Assembly (NCBI RefSeq): GCF_008704935.1
Contig: NZ_CP023692.1
Span: 3,886,001 to 3,950,000, forward strand
DNA: 64,000 nt
Origin: Streptomyces vinaceus
GTDB lineage: Bacteria > Actinomycetota > Actinomycetes > Streptomycetales > Streptomycetaceae
Direction: 5' to 3'
Below are positions 41,633 to 50,704 of the stretch, piece after piece (within the stretch, counting starts at the first letter, position 1; every line of letters begins with the position of its first letter). The notes beneath the pieces were generated by a model. The model ran no database searches. It saw only the letters and a program-made list of their open reading frames with translations, and was not told where the DNA came from. A program made the translations under genes and the position numbers.

Positions 41633-42886
41633 GTGAAGGTCCTCGTCATCGGCGGCGGCGCCCGCGAACACGCCCTGTGCCGCTCTCTGTCCCTCGACCC
41701 CGACGTCAACGCGCTGTACTGCGCTCCCGGCAACGCCGGCATCGCCGAGGTGGCGGAGCTGCGCCCGGTCGACGCCCTCGACGGCGCGGCCGTGGCCCGC
41801 CTCGCCACCGAACTCGGCGCCGACCTGGTCGTCGTCGGTCCGGAGGCGCCCCTGGTCGCCGGCGTCTCCGACGCCGTCCGTGCCGCCGGCATCCCCGTCT
41901 TCGGCCCGTCCGCCCAGGCGGCGCAGCTGGAGGGCTCCAAGGCGTTCGCCAAGGACGTGATGGCCGCGGCCGACGTCCCGACCGCCCGCAGCTACGTGTG
42001 CACCACCCCGGAAGAGGTGGACACGGCCCTCGACGCCTTCGGCGCCCCGTACGTCGTCAAGGACGACGGCCTCGCCGCCGGCAAGGGCGTCGTGGTCACG
42101 GAGGACCGGGCCGCCGCCCGCGCGCACGCGCTCGGCTGCGACCGCGTCGTCATCGAGGAGTACCTCGACGGCCCCGAGGTCTCCCTCTTCGCCATCACCG
42201 ACGGCGTCACCGTGATCCCCCTCCAGCCCGCGCAGGACTTCAAGCGCGCGCTCGACGGGGACGAGGGCCCCAACACCGGAGGCATGGGCGCGTACTCGCC
42301 CCTGCCCTGGGCCGACCCGAAGCTCGTCGACGAGGTCATGGAGAGCGTCCTCCAGCCGACCGTGGACGAACTGCGCCACCGCGGCACCCCGTTCTCCGGG
42401 CTGCTGTACGCCGGCCTCGCGATCACCTCGCGCGGAGTGCGCGTCATCGAGTTCAACGCCCGCTTCGGCGACCCCGAGACCCAGGTGGTCCTGGCCCGGC
42501 TGCGGACCCCGCTCGCGGGCGTGCTGCTGAACGCCGCCAACGGCACCCTGGACACCCAGCCGCCGCTGCGCTGGAGCGCGGACGCGGCCGTCACCGTGGT
42601 CATCGCCTCCCACAACTACCCGGAGACCCCGCGCACCGGGGACCCGATCGAGGGCCTGGCCGAGGTGGCCGCCGAGGACGGGCCGGACGCGTACGTCCTG
42701 CACGCCGGGACCCGGCGCGAGGGCGCGGCGGTCGTCAGCGCCGGCGGCCGCGTGCTCTCGGTGACGGCGACCGGTTCCGATCTGGCACAGGCCCGTGAGA
42801 AGGCGTATAAGGCCGTCGCCCGGATCCGGCTGGACGGCTCGCAGCACCGTACGGACATCGCCGCCAAGGCGGCCGAAGGCCGCTGA
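41633..42886 (+). CDS. purD: Phosphoribosylamine-glycine ligase (GAR synthetase)
   Basis: A 417-residue ATP-grasp enzyme of purine synthesis step 2: phosphoribosylamine, glycine and ATP give GAR. Features: [19 protein letters not shown] at the start, [14 protein letters not shown], the ATP-grasp strands [20 protein letters not shown] and [20 protein letters not shown], the [10 protein letters not shown] loop, and [15 protein letters not shown] with metal ligands. Length is normal. It is separated from the other pur genes here but in the same direction. Confidence 0.95.
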   Translation: MKVLVIGGGAREHALCRSLSLDPDVNALYCAPGNAGIAEVAELRPVDALDGAAVARLATELGADLVVVGPEAPLVAGVSDAVRAAGIPVFGPSAQAAQLEGSKAFAKDVMAAADVPTARSYVCTTPEEVDTALDAFGAPYVVKDDGLAAGKGVVVTEDRAAARAHALGCDRVVIEEYLDGPEVSLFAITDGVTVIPLQPAQDFKRALDGDEGPNTGGMGAYSPLPWADPKLVDEVMESVLQPTVDELRHRGTPFSGLLYAGLAITSRGVRVIEFNARFGDPETQVVLARLRTPLAGVLLNAANGTLDTQPPLRWSADAAVTVVIASHNYPETPRTGDPIEGLAEVAAEDGPDAYVLHAGTRREGAAVVSAGGRVLSVTATGSDLAQAREKAYKAVARIRLDGSQHRTDIAAKAAEGR

Positions 42887-42913
42887 GCAGGCCGAGCGGC
42901 ACGGCGAGCGGCC

Positions 42914-42953
42914 CGCGGGCCCGGTACGCATCCAGGTGCGCACCGGGCCCGCG
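42914..42953 (+). terminator. Terminator of purD
   Basis: CGCGGGCCCGGT and ACCGGGCCCGCG give a 12-bp perfect stem, with a further GCA/TGC pairing in the 16-nt loop, 28 bases after the stop. Confidence 0.78.
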
Positions 42954-43021
42954 CGCGTGTCCGCGTGCGAGTGCATCCGGCCGCGTTCGAACGCAGCCAC
43001 CTTTACCCAAAGCCATTCCAT

Positions 43022-43038
43022 CGGGTGATGGTCACCCG
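43022..43038. promoter_or_regulatory. Palindrome upstream of the M48-like gene
   Basis: CGGGTGATGGTCACCCG has 7-bp arms and a 3-nt spacer, 148 bases before the start at 43186. The rest of the 42954-43185 gap shows AT-rich segments (ACCTTTACCC) but no gene. Confidence 0.45.
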
Positions 43039-43185
43039 GTCCGGCTGACTGCCGCTCGCTCCCCAACTAGGGTGCGATGCCAAGCATTCCGGCACTTGGC
43101 CCACCGGCATTGCGATGTCAGTGGCGGGTGTCACAGTGGGGGAGTGAGCAAAACCGCCGCAGGGCAGAGGGGGTGAGGTCCGGCC

Positions 43186-44799
43186 GTGTCCGGAACGGGT
43201 TCGATCGTGGAAGGGGGCGCGCCGTCCGCGCGCTCCCGGGCCCTGGCCGTGCTGCGGGTGCGCAGCCGGGCGCTGGCCCTCGGGGTGCTGCCCGCCGCCC
43301 TCGCGGTGGTGCTGGTGAGCGCCCGGATGACGGGCCGACTGGCCGGTGACCCCTGGCCCACGGTGACGCTCGTCGTGTGCGTCGTCGCCGTCCTGGTGCT
43401 GCTCGTCGGCGGGGTGTTCGCCGCGGTGGTGCTGCGGGCGAGCCCGGCCGTGACGCCGACGGTGCCGCTGCCGGAGTCCGCCGCGCCCGACCTGTACCGG
43501 CTGGTGCGGGACCTGGCCGAGCGGATGGACGTGCCGGCGCCCTCGGCGATAGCCCTGACGCCGGACTGCGACAGCTGGCTGGAGGACCGTACGCATGCGG
43601 CCCACCGGCGCGCCGGCATATCGGGCGGGCGCGGGGCGGAGCCGGGCGCGGCCCCGGTGCTGGTGATCGGCTCGCCGTTCCTGTGGTGGATGCGGGTCGC
43701 CGAGCTGCGGGCGGTCCTGGCGCCGGTCGTCGCCGGTACGGGCCCCTCCGCGCATCCGGACATAGCCGACGCGCGGGGCTTCGTACGCGGGCTCGACGCC
43801 GCGGTGGACGTGGGCAGCCGGCCCGGCCTCGGCTGGATCGGGCGCCCGGCCAGGCTGCTGCTGAGGCTGTGCCAGGCGGACGCCGCCGAGATGGAGCGCG
43901 GGGTCGCGGCCGCCGCCTCGGACCGTGCCCAGGGGGTGGACTACGGGCTGCGCATCGTCGCCCAGGAGCAGGTCGGCCTCGCCTACGCGGGCTGGGACCG
44001 GCTGCTGACCCGGGTCGCGCTGCCCGCGTGGCGGATGGGCCGCTGGCCGGCGCATCTCGACGCCGGGGTGGTCTCCGCCCTGACCGAGCTGTCCCGGCGG
44101 GACCGGCTCGCCGAGAACTTCACCTCCCGGCTCGGGGAGCGGCCCGCGTGCGACCTCCTGGAGCGGCCCGGGGTGATCGACGAGGCGGCTTCGCTGCTCG
44201 CCGCCCGGCTCTTCCACGGCGGCCCCGCCGAGGCCGGACCGGACTGGTCGCCGGTGGACTGGGCGGCGTATCCGGAGGAGGTCGTGGACCGCAAATGGCG
44301 TGCGGAGGCGACCCGGCTCCACGAGGCGCTGGACGCCCTCGCCGTCCCGGCCGGCCCGGGTCCCACGCTGGACCGGGTGCTGGGCTATCTCACGGACGCC
44401 GCCGGGGAGTGCGCGGCCGGCGAGGCGCTGGCCGGCCGGCTCAGCGGAGACCTGGCCCGGGAGGAGCGTTCCGCGGGCGCGGGCGGGACCGGCGCGGGCG
44501 CCGCCGTGGCGCGCGGGGCGGACGCGGTGCCGCTGTTCCCGCTCCAGCCGCCCCGCAGCGGGCGGGACCTGCTCGCCGACCACGTGACGGCGATGGTCTG
44601 CGCGGCCGCCGTCGACTCGGCCGATGCCGCGCCGGGGCTGGACTGGCTCGACGGCCCGGTCCTCCTGGTCGCCGGCGAACGGCGCGCGGACCTCGCCCCC
44701 CGGGTGCTGAGCCTGGTGGAGGACGGGGATCCCGAGCCCCTGCGCGACTGGCTCGCCGAGCTCGGCGTACGCCCGGAGAAGCCGGTCCGCCTGGTCTGA
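43186..44799 (+). CDS. Membrane protein resembling an inactive M48 peptidase
   Basis: A 537-residue protein. Two N-terminal membrane helices (about residues 30-48 and 58-82) precede a cytoplasmic domain. The spacing then follows M48/HtpX peptidases: APDLYRLVRDLAERMDVPAP, a strand PVLVIGSPFLWWM, then ELRAVLAPVVAGTG where active enzymes have ELxAVLAHExxH. The zinc-binding HExxH is absent, so this looks like a pseudoprotease. The downstream part (about 250-530) is unfamiliar. GTG with GAGGGGGTGAGG upstream. It is a single gene after purD. Confidence 0.65.
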   Translation: MSGTGSIVEGGAPSARSRALAVLRVRSRALALGVLPAALAVVLVSARMTGRLAGDPWPTVTLVVCVVAVLVLLVGGVFAAVVLRASPAVTPTVPLPESAAPDLYRLVRDLAERMDVPAPSAIALTPDCDSWLEDRTHAAHRRAGISGGRGAEPGAAPVLVIGSPFLWWMRVAELRAVLAPVVAGTGPSAHPDIADARGFVRGLDAAVDVGSRPGLGWIGRPARLLLRLCQADAAEMERGVAAAASDRAQGVDYGLRIVAQEQVGLAYAGWDRLLTRVALPAWRMGRWPAHLDAGVVSALTELSRRDRLAENFTSRLGERPACDLLERPGVIDEAASLLAARLFHGGPAEAGPDWSPVDWAAYPEEVVDRKWRAEATRLHEALDALAVPAGPGPTLDRVLGYLTDAAGECAAGEALAGRLSGDLAREERSAGAGGTGAGAAVARGADAVPLFPLQPPRSGRDLLADHVTAMVCAAAVDSADAAPGLDWLDGPVLLVAGERRADLAPRVLSLVEDGDPEPLRDWLAELGVRPEKPVRLV

Positions 44800-45013
44800 G
44801 CGCCCCCGCGGCGGTGGCGCCCCGCCCCGCGCTGCCGGACCCGGCCCGGCGTACGCGGCACTCCAAGCCTCCGGATGTGGCGAACGGTGACGGAATGAGT
44901 GCGTTATGTGATGTGCTGGGACCGGTAGCGGTTCGATGTCCGGAAACCGTGCCGTGTCCATGTGTGTCGACGTGCACAAGAGTCCGTTCGGGGGAGCGAG
45001 GGAGGGGAGCGGT

Positions 45014-46510
45014 ATGGGTGGTGCGGACCAGATCCGGCGTTGGGAGTCAGGTGCGCTCGCGCACGCGGTGACCGATCCCTTCGGCCAGGGGCCGCTGCCG
45101 TGGTTCCGGGGCAGCGAGCTGTACTTCGACGACACCGGGCACGTCGTGCCCTGGTACGTGGACCCCGCCCTCGCCGATCCCGCGCTCGCCCCCGGCCAGA
45201 TCCCCCGTGCCCGCGGCAACGGCGGCCCGCGCACCGCCGACGACGTGCACCGGCAGATCAAGGGCTTCGCCTCCACCGGAGCCGTCGCCCCCGGCGAGGC
45301 CATCGACTTCCACATCACCGTGGACCCGCCCCAGCAGTTCTCGGTCGACGTCTACCGCATCGGCCACTACGGCGGCGACGGCGCCTCCAAGATCACCACC
45401 AGCCCCCGGCTCTCGGGCATCGTCCAGCCGGCCCCGCTCACCGCGGACCGCACCGTCTCCTGCCACCACTGGTGGCTCTCCTGGCGGCTCCAGGTCCCCT
45501 CGTACTGGAGCGTCGGCGCGTACGTCGCCGTCCTCACCACCGCCGACGGGTACCGGTCCCACATCCCCTTCACCGTCCGCGACGACCACCCCGCCGATCT
45601 CCTCCTCCTGCTGCCCGACATCACCTGGCAGGCCTACAACCTCTACCCCGAGGACGGGCGGACGGGCGCGAGCCTCTACCACGCCTGGGACGAGGAGGGC
45701 CGGCTGCTCGGCGAGCAGGACGCGGCCGTCACGGTCTCCTTCGACCGGCCCTACGCCGGCGCCGGGCTGCCCCTGCACGTGGGCCACGCCTACGACTTCA
45801 TCCGCTGGGCCGAGCGCTACGGCTACGACCTCGCCTACGCCGACACCCGCGATCTGCACGCCGGCCGCGTCGACCCCACCCGCTACCGGGGCCTGGTCTT
45901 CCCTGGCCACGACGAGTACTGGTCGGCGCCCATGCGCCGCACCGTCGAGCGCGCCCGCGACCACGGCACCTCGCTCGTCTTCCTCTCGGCCAACACCATG
46001 TACTGGCAGGTCGAACTGGGCCCCTCCCCCTCCGGGGTCGACGACCGGCTCCTCACCTGCCGAAAACGCCGCGGCCCCGGCCGCCCCAGCCTCTGGCGCG
46101 AGGTCGACCGCCCGGAGCAGCAGCTGCTCGGCATCCAGTACGCGGGGCGGGTCCCCGAGCCCGCGCCCCTGATCGTGCGCAATGCCACGCACTGGCTCTG
46201 GGACTCCACCGGCGCCGCCGAGAACGACGAGCTCCCCGGCCTGGTCGCCGGCGAGGCCGACCGGTACTTCCCGCGCACCCAGCTCCCCGAGCACCAGGAC
46301 CGGATCCTGCTCGCGCACTCCCCCTACCGGGACGGCGAGGGCGCCAAGCGCCACCAGGAGACCTCCCTGTACCGCTCCCCGAGCGGCGCCCTGGTCTTCG
46401 CGTCGGGCACCTTCGCCTGGTCACCGGCCCTGGACCGGCCCGGCCACGTCGACGAACGGGTCCAGCGGGCCACCGCCAACCTCCTCGACCGGATCTGCAA
46501 GCGGGACTGA
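45014..46510 (+). CDS. N,N-dimethylformamidase beta-subunit-like protein
   Basis: A 498-residue soluble protein. The start is set by GGAGGGGAG, four bases before ATG (MGGADQIRRWES). Segments match the large-subunit C-terminal domain of dimethylformamidase: VDVYRIGHYGGDGASKI, the ethanolamine-ammonia-like PDITWQAYNLYPEDGRT, YAGAGLPLHVGHAYDFIRWA, and the glutamine-amidotransferase-like FPGHDEYWSAPMRRTVE followed by VFLSANTMYWQVEL. No small alpha subunit is beside it. Substrate unknown in Streptomyces; formamide hydrolysis is only a family-based guess. Confidence 0.72.
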   Translation: MGGADQIRRWESGALAHAVTDPFGQGPLPWFRGSELYFDDTGHVVPWYVDPALADPALAPGQIPRARGNGGPRTADDVHRQIKGFASTGAVAPGEAIDFHITVDPPQQFSVDVYRIGHYGGDGASKITTSPRLSGIVQPAPLTADRTVSCHHWWLSWRLQVPSYWSVGAYVAVLTTADGYRSHIPFTVRDDHPADLLLLLPDITWQAYNLYPEDGRTGASLYHAWDEEGRLLGEQDAAVTVSFDRPYAGAGLPLHVGHAYDFIRWAERYGYDLAYADTRDLHAGRVDPTRYRGLVFPGHDEYWSAPMRRTVERARDHGTSLVFLSANTMYWQVELGPSPSGVDDRLLTCRKRRGPGRPSLWREVDRPEQQLLGIQYAGRVPEPAPLIVRNATHWLWDSTGAAENDELPGLVAGEADRYFPRTQLPEHQDRILLAHSPYRDGEGAKRHQETSLYRSPSGALVFASGTFAWSPALDRPGHVDERVQRATANLLDRICKRD

Positions 46511-46627
46511 GCCACCGCCCGAGCCGCGGACCGGGCCGGAACCGCACCGGCCGGGCCCCCGGACCCGGGCACGGGCCCGCGTACGCGAGAATGGGGCTGC
46601 GCTCGTACAGAACCACAGGGAGACCCC

Positions 46628-47530
46628 GTGTCCGGATTCGTCGAAAAGCCCGAGCCGGTTCAGGTGCCCGGCCTCGTCCACCTCCACACCGGCAAGGTGC
46701 GCGACCTCTACCGCGACGGCGACGGCAACCTCGTCATGGTCGCCAGCGACCGCATGTCCGCGTACGACTGGGTGCTCCCCACCGAGATCCCGGACAAGGG
46801 CCGCGTCCTGACCCAGCTCTCCCTCTGGTGGTTCGACCAGCTGCGGGACCTCGTCCCGAACCACGTGATCGGGACGGACCTGCCCGCGGGAGCCCCCGCC
46901 GACTGGGCCGGCCGCACGCTGATCTGCAAGAGCCTCGACATGGTCCCGGTCGAGTGCGTGGCCCGCGGCTACCTCACCGGATCCGGCCTCGCCGAGTACG
47001 AGAAGACCCGTACGGTCTGCGGACTCGCGCTGCCCGAGGGGCTCGTGGACGGCTCCGAGCTGCCCGCCCCGATCTTCACCCCGGCCGCCAAGGCCGCGGT
47101 CGGCGAGCACGACGAGAACGTCTCGTACGAGGAGGTGGCGCGCACCACCGGCGCCGAGACGGCGGCGCTGCTGCGCCAGACCACCCTGGCCGTGTACGGC
47201 CGGGCCCGGGACATCGCCCGCGAGCGCGGGATCATCCTGGCGGACACCAAGTTCGAGTTCGGCTTCGACGGGGACGGCACGCTCGTCGCCGGCGACGAGG
47301 TGCTGACCCCGGACTCCTCCCGCTTCTGGCCGGCCGACCAGTGGGAGCCGGGCCGCGCCCAGCCCTCCTACGACAAGCAGTTCGTCCGCGACTGGCTCAC
47401 CTCCCCCGCCTCCGGCTGGGACCGCACGGGCGAACTCCCGCCGCCGGCCCTCCCGCAGGAGGTCGCCGAGCAGACCAGCGCCAAGTACATCGAGGCGTAC
47501 GAGCGGCTCACCGGCCTCAGCTGGGCCTGA
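46628..47530 (+). CDS. purC: SAICAR synthetase
   Basis: A 300-residue enzyme that joins aspartate to CAIR with ATP (purine synthesis). Key motifs: GKVRDLYRDGDGNLVMVASD, SAYDWVLPTEIPDKGRVLTQ, the substrate loop LDMVPVECVARGYLTGSG, ILADTKFEFG and DEVLTPDSSRFWP with DKQFVRDWL. GTG with GGGAGA upstream. The stop is immediately followed by a five-copy 16-bp repeat and a terminator. Confidence 0.95.
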   Translation: MSGFVEKPEPVQVPGLVHLHTGKVRDLYRDGDGNLVMVASDRMSAYDWVLPTEIPDKGRVLTQLSLWWFDQLRDLVPNHVIGTDLPAGAPADWAGRTLICKSLDMVPVECVARGYLTGSGLAEYEKTRTVCGLALPEGLVDGSELPAPIFTPAAKAAVGEHDENVSYEEVARTTGAETAALLRQTTLAVYGRARDIARERGIILADTKFEFGFDGDGTLVAGDEVLTPDSSRFWPADQWEPGRAQPSYDKQFVRDWLTSPASGWDRTGELPPPALPQEVAEQTSAKYIEAYERLTGLSWA

Positions 47531-47608
47531 ACACCCGGGCCCGAGAACACCCGGGCCCGGGAACACCCGGGCCTGGGAACACCCGGGTCCGGGAACACCT
47601 CGGCCCGC
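47529..47608. repeat. Five 16-bp tandem repeats after purC
   Basis: The unit GAACACCCGGGCCCGG starts at 47529, 47545, 47561, 47577 and 47593, with zero to four changes per copy. The first copy overlaps the last bases of the purC stop. Each unit contains the palindrome CCCGGG or a variant. No coding function. Confidence 0.85.
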
Positions 47609-47612
47609 AACA

Positions 47613-47650
47613 CGAAGAAGCCCCCGGTCAGGAGACCGGGGGCTTCTTCG
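47613..47650. terminator. Bidirectional terminator between purC and tRNA-Gly
   Basis: A 17-bp perfect stem (CGAAGAAGCCCCCGGTC and complement) around AGGA. TTCTTCG on the plus strand gives a partial U-run. It serves purC (+) and tRNA-Gly(GCC) (-), whose 3' end is five bases away. Confidence 0.9.
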
Positions 47651-47654
47651 ATGG

Positions 47655-47727
<73 letters not shown>

Positions 47728-47751
47728 AGGTGCGCCGTAACGCGAGAACTA

Positions 47752-48363
47752 CTATACCCAACCTCGCTCGCGTGCGAGACGCACTGCCGTGTGACGGTTC
47801 TCGGCGCCCAGCTTCGTCGCCGCCGACGACAGGTAGTTCCGTACCGTCCCCGGCGAGAGCGAGGCCCGCTCGGCGATCTCCGCGATCGGCGCCCCGTCCC
47901 CCGCGAGTTCCAGTACCTCGGCCTCGCGCGCGGTCAGCGGAGAGTCCCCCGCGCTGATCGCGTCGGCCGCCAACTCCGGGTCCACATAACGCCCTCCGGC
48001 GTGCACGGTGCGGATCAGCTCGGCCAGCCGCTGCGCCGAGACCGTCTTCGGCGCGAAGGCCCGCACCCCCGCCGCCAGGGCCCGTTTCAGGTGCCCGGGC
48101 CGCCCGTGACTCGTCACGATCATGGTGCGGCAGCCGGGGAGTTCGCCCCGCAGGGCTGTGGCGACACTCACACCGTCCGCCCCCGGCATCTGCAGGTCCA
48201 GCACCGCCACGTCCGGCCGGTGGGCCCGCGCCATCGCGATGGCCTCGGGGCCCGAGGCCGCCTCCGCGACGACGAGCAGATCGTCCTCCAGGGCCAGGAG
48301 GGCGGCGAGCGCGCCGCGGATCAGGTGCTCGTCGTCGGCCAGCAGTACGCGTACGGGGCTCAT
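47752..48363 (-). CDS. NarL/LuxR-family response regulator
   Basis: A 203-residue regulator: receiver domain with DDEH pocket, Asp56 in VLDLQMPG and Lys in FAPKTVSAQ; a C-terminal LuxR helix-turn-helix (LTAREAEVLELAGDGAPIAE, SPGTVRNYLSSAATKLGAEN). The start overlaps the kinase stop (ATGA). It is the second gene of a two-component operon framed by two tRNA-Gly(GCC) genes. DesR-like by architecture; target unknown. Confidence 0.92.
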   Translation of the reverse strand: MSPVRVLLADDEHLIRGALAALLALEDDLLVVAEAASGPEAIAMARAHRPDVAVLDLQMPGADGVSVATALRGELPGCRTMIVTSHGRPGHLKRALAAGVRAFAPKTVSAQRLAELIRTVHAGGRYVDPELAADAISAGDSPLTAREAEVLELAGDGAPIAEIAERASLSPGTVRNYLSSAATKLGAENRHTAVRLARERGWV

Positions 48364-49586
48364 GCCCGTGCCTCCAGTCCTCGCGCTCGTCCGTCCGGGA
48401 TCCGGGCCAGCAGGCGGAAGCGGCCGCCGTCGACCGGTCCGGCCTCCAAGGTGCCGTCCAGGGCCGCGAGCCGCTCCCGCAGGCCCGCGAGACCGGAACC
48501 TGGCGGTCCGGCCAGGACCTCGGGAGCCCCGTCGTTCTCCACCACCAGCGTCAGCGCGCCCGCATCGGGCGCCGTGAGCCTGATCACACAGCTGCGCGCG
48601 TCCCCGTGCCGCAGGACGTTGGTGGTCGCCTCCCGGACCACCCAGCCGAGCGCCGACTGCACTTCGGGCCGCAGCTCCCGGCCGGCCTGCACCTCTACGC
48701 GGCAGTCCATCCCGGCCGCGCTGAGCACCCCGCGGGCCCCCTCCAGCTCCACGGTGAGGTCCGCCTCGCGGTAGCCGCGTACGACGTCCCGTACCTCGCG
48801 CTGCGACTCACGGGCGATCCGCTGGACCTCGATCATCTGGTCCACGGCCTCCGGGCGTTCGCGACGGGCCAGCTGGACGGCCAGCTCGCTCTTGAGCGCG
48901 ATCACCGCCAGGTTGCGCCCCATCACGTCGTGCAGGTCCCGCCCGAAGCGCAGCCGCTCCTCGGCGACGGCGAGCTGGGCCTGGAGCTCCCGGGCCCGGT
49001 CGAGTTCGTACACCGTCTTCAGCAGCCAGGAGGAGAAGCCGCAGGCGAGGACGAGCAGGCCGCAGGTGAGGAAGACGCCGACCCCGTAGCCGGCCGCCTC
49101 TGCGGCGGGGTGCCCCACCGCCAGGGCCACGCCCGCCGCCGAGGTGCCCGCGGCCGGGGCCACGCAGAGCATGTGCCGGACCCGTGTCAGGGCCAGCGTC
49201 AGCGAACCCGATGCGAACGCGACCGTGTTGACCACGAGGGCGGGGGCGACGCCCGCGTGGGAGAGGGCGCCGGCCGAGCGCAGGACCAGTACGGCGACCG
49301 CCAGCGAGGCGGTGAGCACGGCGACGGCAGCCGCCAGCCGTACGGGCCGCTCGCGGTGGCCGAGCACCCAGTCCAAGGCCCTGGAGGAGAGCACTCCGCA
49401 CAGCGCGATCTGCGCGCACAGGGGCAGGAGCAGGGCGGCGCTGACGGATCCGAGGCCCTCGGGGGCGAGGCCGAAGAGCACCGAGAGGGATTCGAGGAGG
49501 ACGAACAGGTGGAACGACCAGCGGGTGTAGAGCTCGATCTTGGCCGCACTGCTGCGGTTCCTCCACCACCCCGTCAGCTTCGACAC
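48360..49586 (-). CDS. NarL-type sensor histidine kinase (HisKA_3)
   Basis: A 408-residue kinase. GTG at 49584-49586 (VSKLTGWWRNRSS) is chosen because of the GGGGGG stretch upstream. Six membrane helices span about residues 28-185. Then comes the HisKA_3 dimerisation helix with the phospho-His in FGRDLHDVMGRNLAVIALKS, and an HATPase domain (VVREATTNVLRHG, VVENDG, GSGLAGLRERLAALDG). The many-helix sensor with short loops suggests detection of membrane state, as in DesK; this is inference. Coupled to the response regulator by ATGA overlap. Confidence 0.9.
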   Translation of the reverse strand: MSKLTGWWRNRSSAAKIELYTRWSFHLFVLLESLSVLFGLAPEGLGSVSAALLLPLCAQIALCGVLSSRALDWVLGHRERPVRLAAAVAVLTASLAVAVLVLRSAGALSHAGVAPALVVNTVAFASGSLTLALTRVRHMLCVAPAAGTSAAGVALAVGHPAAEAAGYGVGVFLTCGLLVLACGFSSWLLKTVYELDRARELQAQLAVAEERLRFGRDLHDVMGRNLAVIALKSELAVQLARRERPEAVDQMIEVQRIARESQREVRDVVRGYREADLTVELEGARGVLSAAGMDCRVEVQAGRELRPEVQSALGWVVREATTNVLRHGDARSCVIRLTAPDAGALTLVVENDGAPEVLAGPPGSGLAGLRERLAALDGTLEAGPVDGGRFRLLARIPDGRARGLEARA

Positions 49587-49620
49587 GGTCCCAGCCCCCC
49601 GGTGAGTAAACGCATACGAC

Positions 49621-49649
49621 AAAGGCCCTGATCAATGATCAGGGCCTTT
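49621..49649 (-). terminator. Terminator of tRNA-Gly(GCC) copy 2
   Basis: A 13-bp stem (AAAGGCCCTGATC and complement) with an AAT loop lies eight bases beyond the tRNA 3' end on the minus strand, and ends in TTT. It may insulate the downstream kinase gene. Confidence 0.88.
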
Positions 49650-49657
49650 GCACGCTG

Positions 49658-49730
<73 letters not shown>

Positions 49731-49810
49731 ATGCTGCCTCGGCATGAATGCCGCTGCGATGCGTGCATCACTCTACCCGATCCACCGGAGTGGTCGGTAA
49801 AGCGTTGCAG

Positions 49811-49882
49811 AGCGGGTGACAGGGATCGCACACTGCGCCTTCCCCCTGGAAGGGGGATGTTCTGCTACTGAACTACACCCGC
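49811..49882 (-). tRNA. Atypical tRNA-Gly(TCC)
   Basis: A 72-nt tRNA: acceptor GCGGGTG/CACCCGC, discriminator T, anticodon loop CTTCCAG on a TCCCC/GGGGA stem (anticodon TCC). Two conserved signatures are broken. The D-loop AGTAGCA has A instead of G18, and the T-loop reads TGCGATC, so position 55 is G instead of U (Psi). The T-stem GCAG-(T)-G/CCTGT carries a bulged U. The G18-Psi55 contact that locks the elbow is therefore missing. A normal Gly identity (U73, C35, C36) is kept. Staphylococcal tRNA-Gly used for peptidoglycan bridges shows the same TGC T-loop and loss of D-loop GG. Confidence 0.8.
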
Positions 49883-50032
49883 ACGACCTTCGGGGCTTTG
49901 ACCTGCGGCCTCGCCCCTCGGCGTGATCCACACACTAGCGGACCGGAGGGGGTGGATGGCAAATCGGCCCCCGGCGGGCCCCGTTAGCGGCCCTCGGCGG
50001 GGCCCCGGCGCGTGCCGGGGGCCCCGGTGGAC

Positions 50033-50350
50033 TCAGTGGGCCTCGTTGTACGCCGCGTACACCCGCTTCGGGATGCGGCCGCGCGGCGGCACGTCGAGGT
50101 CGTTGGACCGGGCCCAGGCGCGGACGACCGCCGGGTCGGGGGCCAGGGAGGTGTGCTTGTACGTCTTCCCGGAACGGGCCTGCCGGCGTCCGGCTGCCAC
50201 GAAGGGCGCGAGGCTCTTCCGCAGTTTCTTTGCGTTGGCCAGATTGAGGTCGATCTCGTACGACTTACCGTCCAGGCCGAACGTGACCGTTTCCGCCGCT
50301 TCCCCGCCGTCGATGTCGTCGGAGATCGTGACTACTACGCGCTGCGCCAC
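50033..50350 (-). CDS. lsrL: Lsr2-family nucleoid-associated protein (LsrL type)
   Basis: A 105-residue protein. The GTG start gives VAQRVVVTISDDIDGGEAAE, matching the Lsr2 N-terminal oligomerisation strand, followed by TVTFGLDGKSYEIDLNLANA. The C-terminal DNA-binding part has WARSNDLDVPPRGRIPKRV with the RGR AT-hook-like loop that inserts into the minor groove of AT-rich DNA. Lsr2 proteins silence AT-rich genes. Streptomyces carry two; position next to purSQL is that of the second paralogue, LsrL. It is divergent from purS. Confidence 0.9.
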   Translation of the reverse strand: MAQRVVVTISDDIDGGEAAETVTFGLDGKSYEIDLNLANAKKLRKSLAPFVAAGRRQARSGKTYKHTSLAPDPAVVRAWARSNDLDVPPRGRIPKRVYAAYNEAH

Positions 50351-50704
50351 GGATATCGGTCCCTTCGCGCGACGCCGCCCACCCGTCGGGACGTGCGGTG
50401 ATGTCGCCTGTGTGGATGTTTCGGAGCAATGCATGATTCCGCCCCGGATCGTGCGGTGAAAAATGCCGCTGTTCCGGTGGAATCCTTTGTACCGCGATTC
50501 CCATTGCATTGCGAAGCCCAGTTAATTGTCTCCGCGTGTCCCGCCGCAATCCCGGGTACGTGGTTTTCCGGTGGATTTTGCGAAGCGTTGGTGAAGCCGA
50601 AACGGGGTGCCGGGAGCGCCCGAAGGAAATCTACCCGCGTAGAAATTTCGGCCGGGTACGCTGAGGGAACCGCCTTCGCACCAACCACCTCATCGGGAGT
50701 GCCA
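50351..50704. other. lsrL-purS divergent intergenic region, AT-rich
   Basis: This 354-base gap is markedly less GC-rich than its surroundings (runs such as CCCAGTTAATTGTCTCC and CGTAGAAATTTCGG). TACGCT at 50657-50662 is a likely -10 box for purS. The AT content would suit binding by LsrL itself. No convincing gene; the frame upstream of purS merely extends it. Confidence 0.5.

Noticed and set aside
47529-47608. CRISPR array or integration-derived repeat
   Set aside because: The units are contiguous 16-mers with no spacers, and there are no cas genes.
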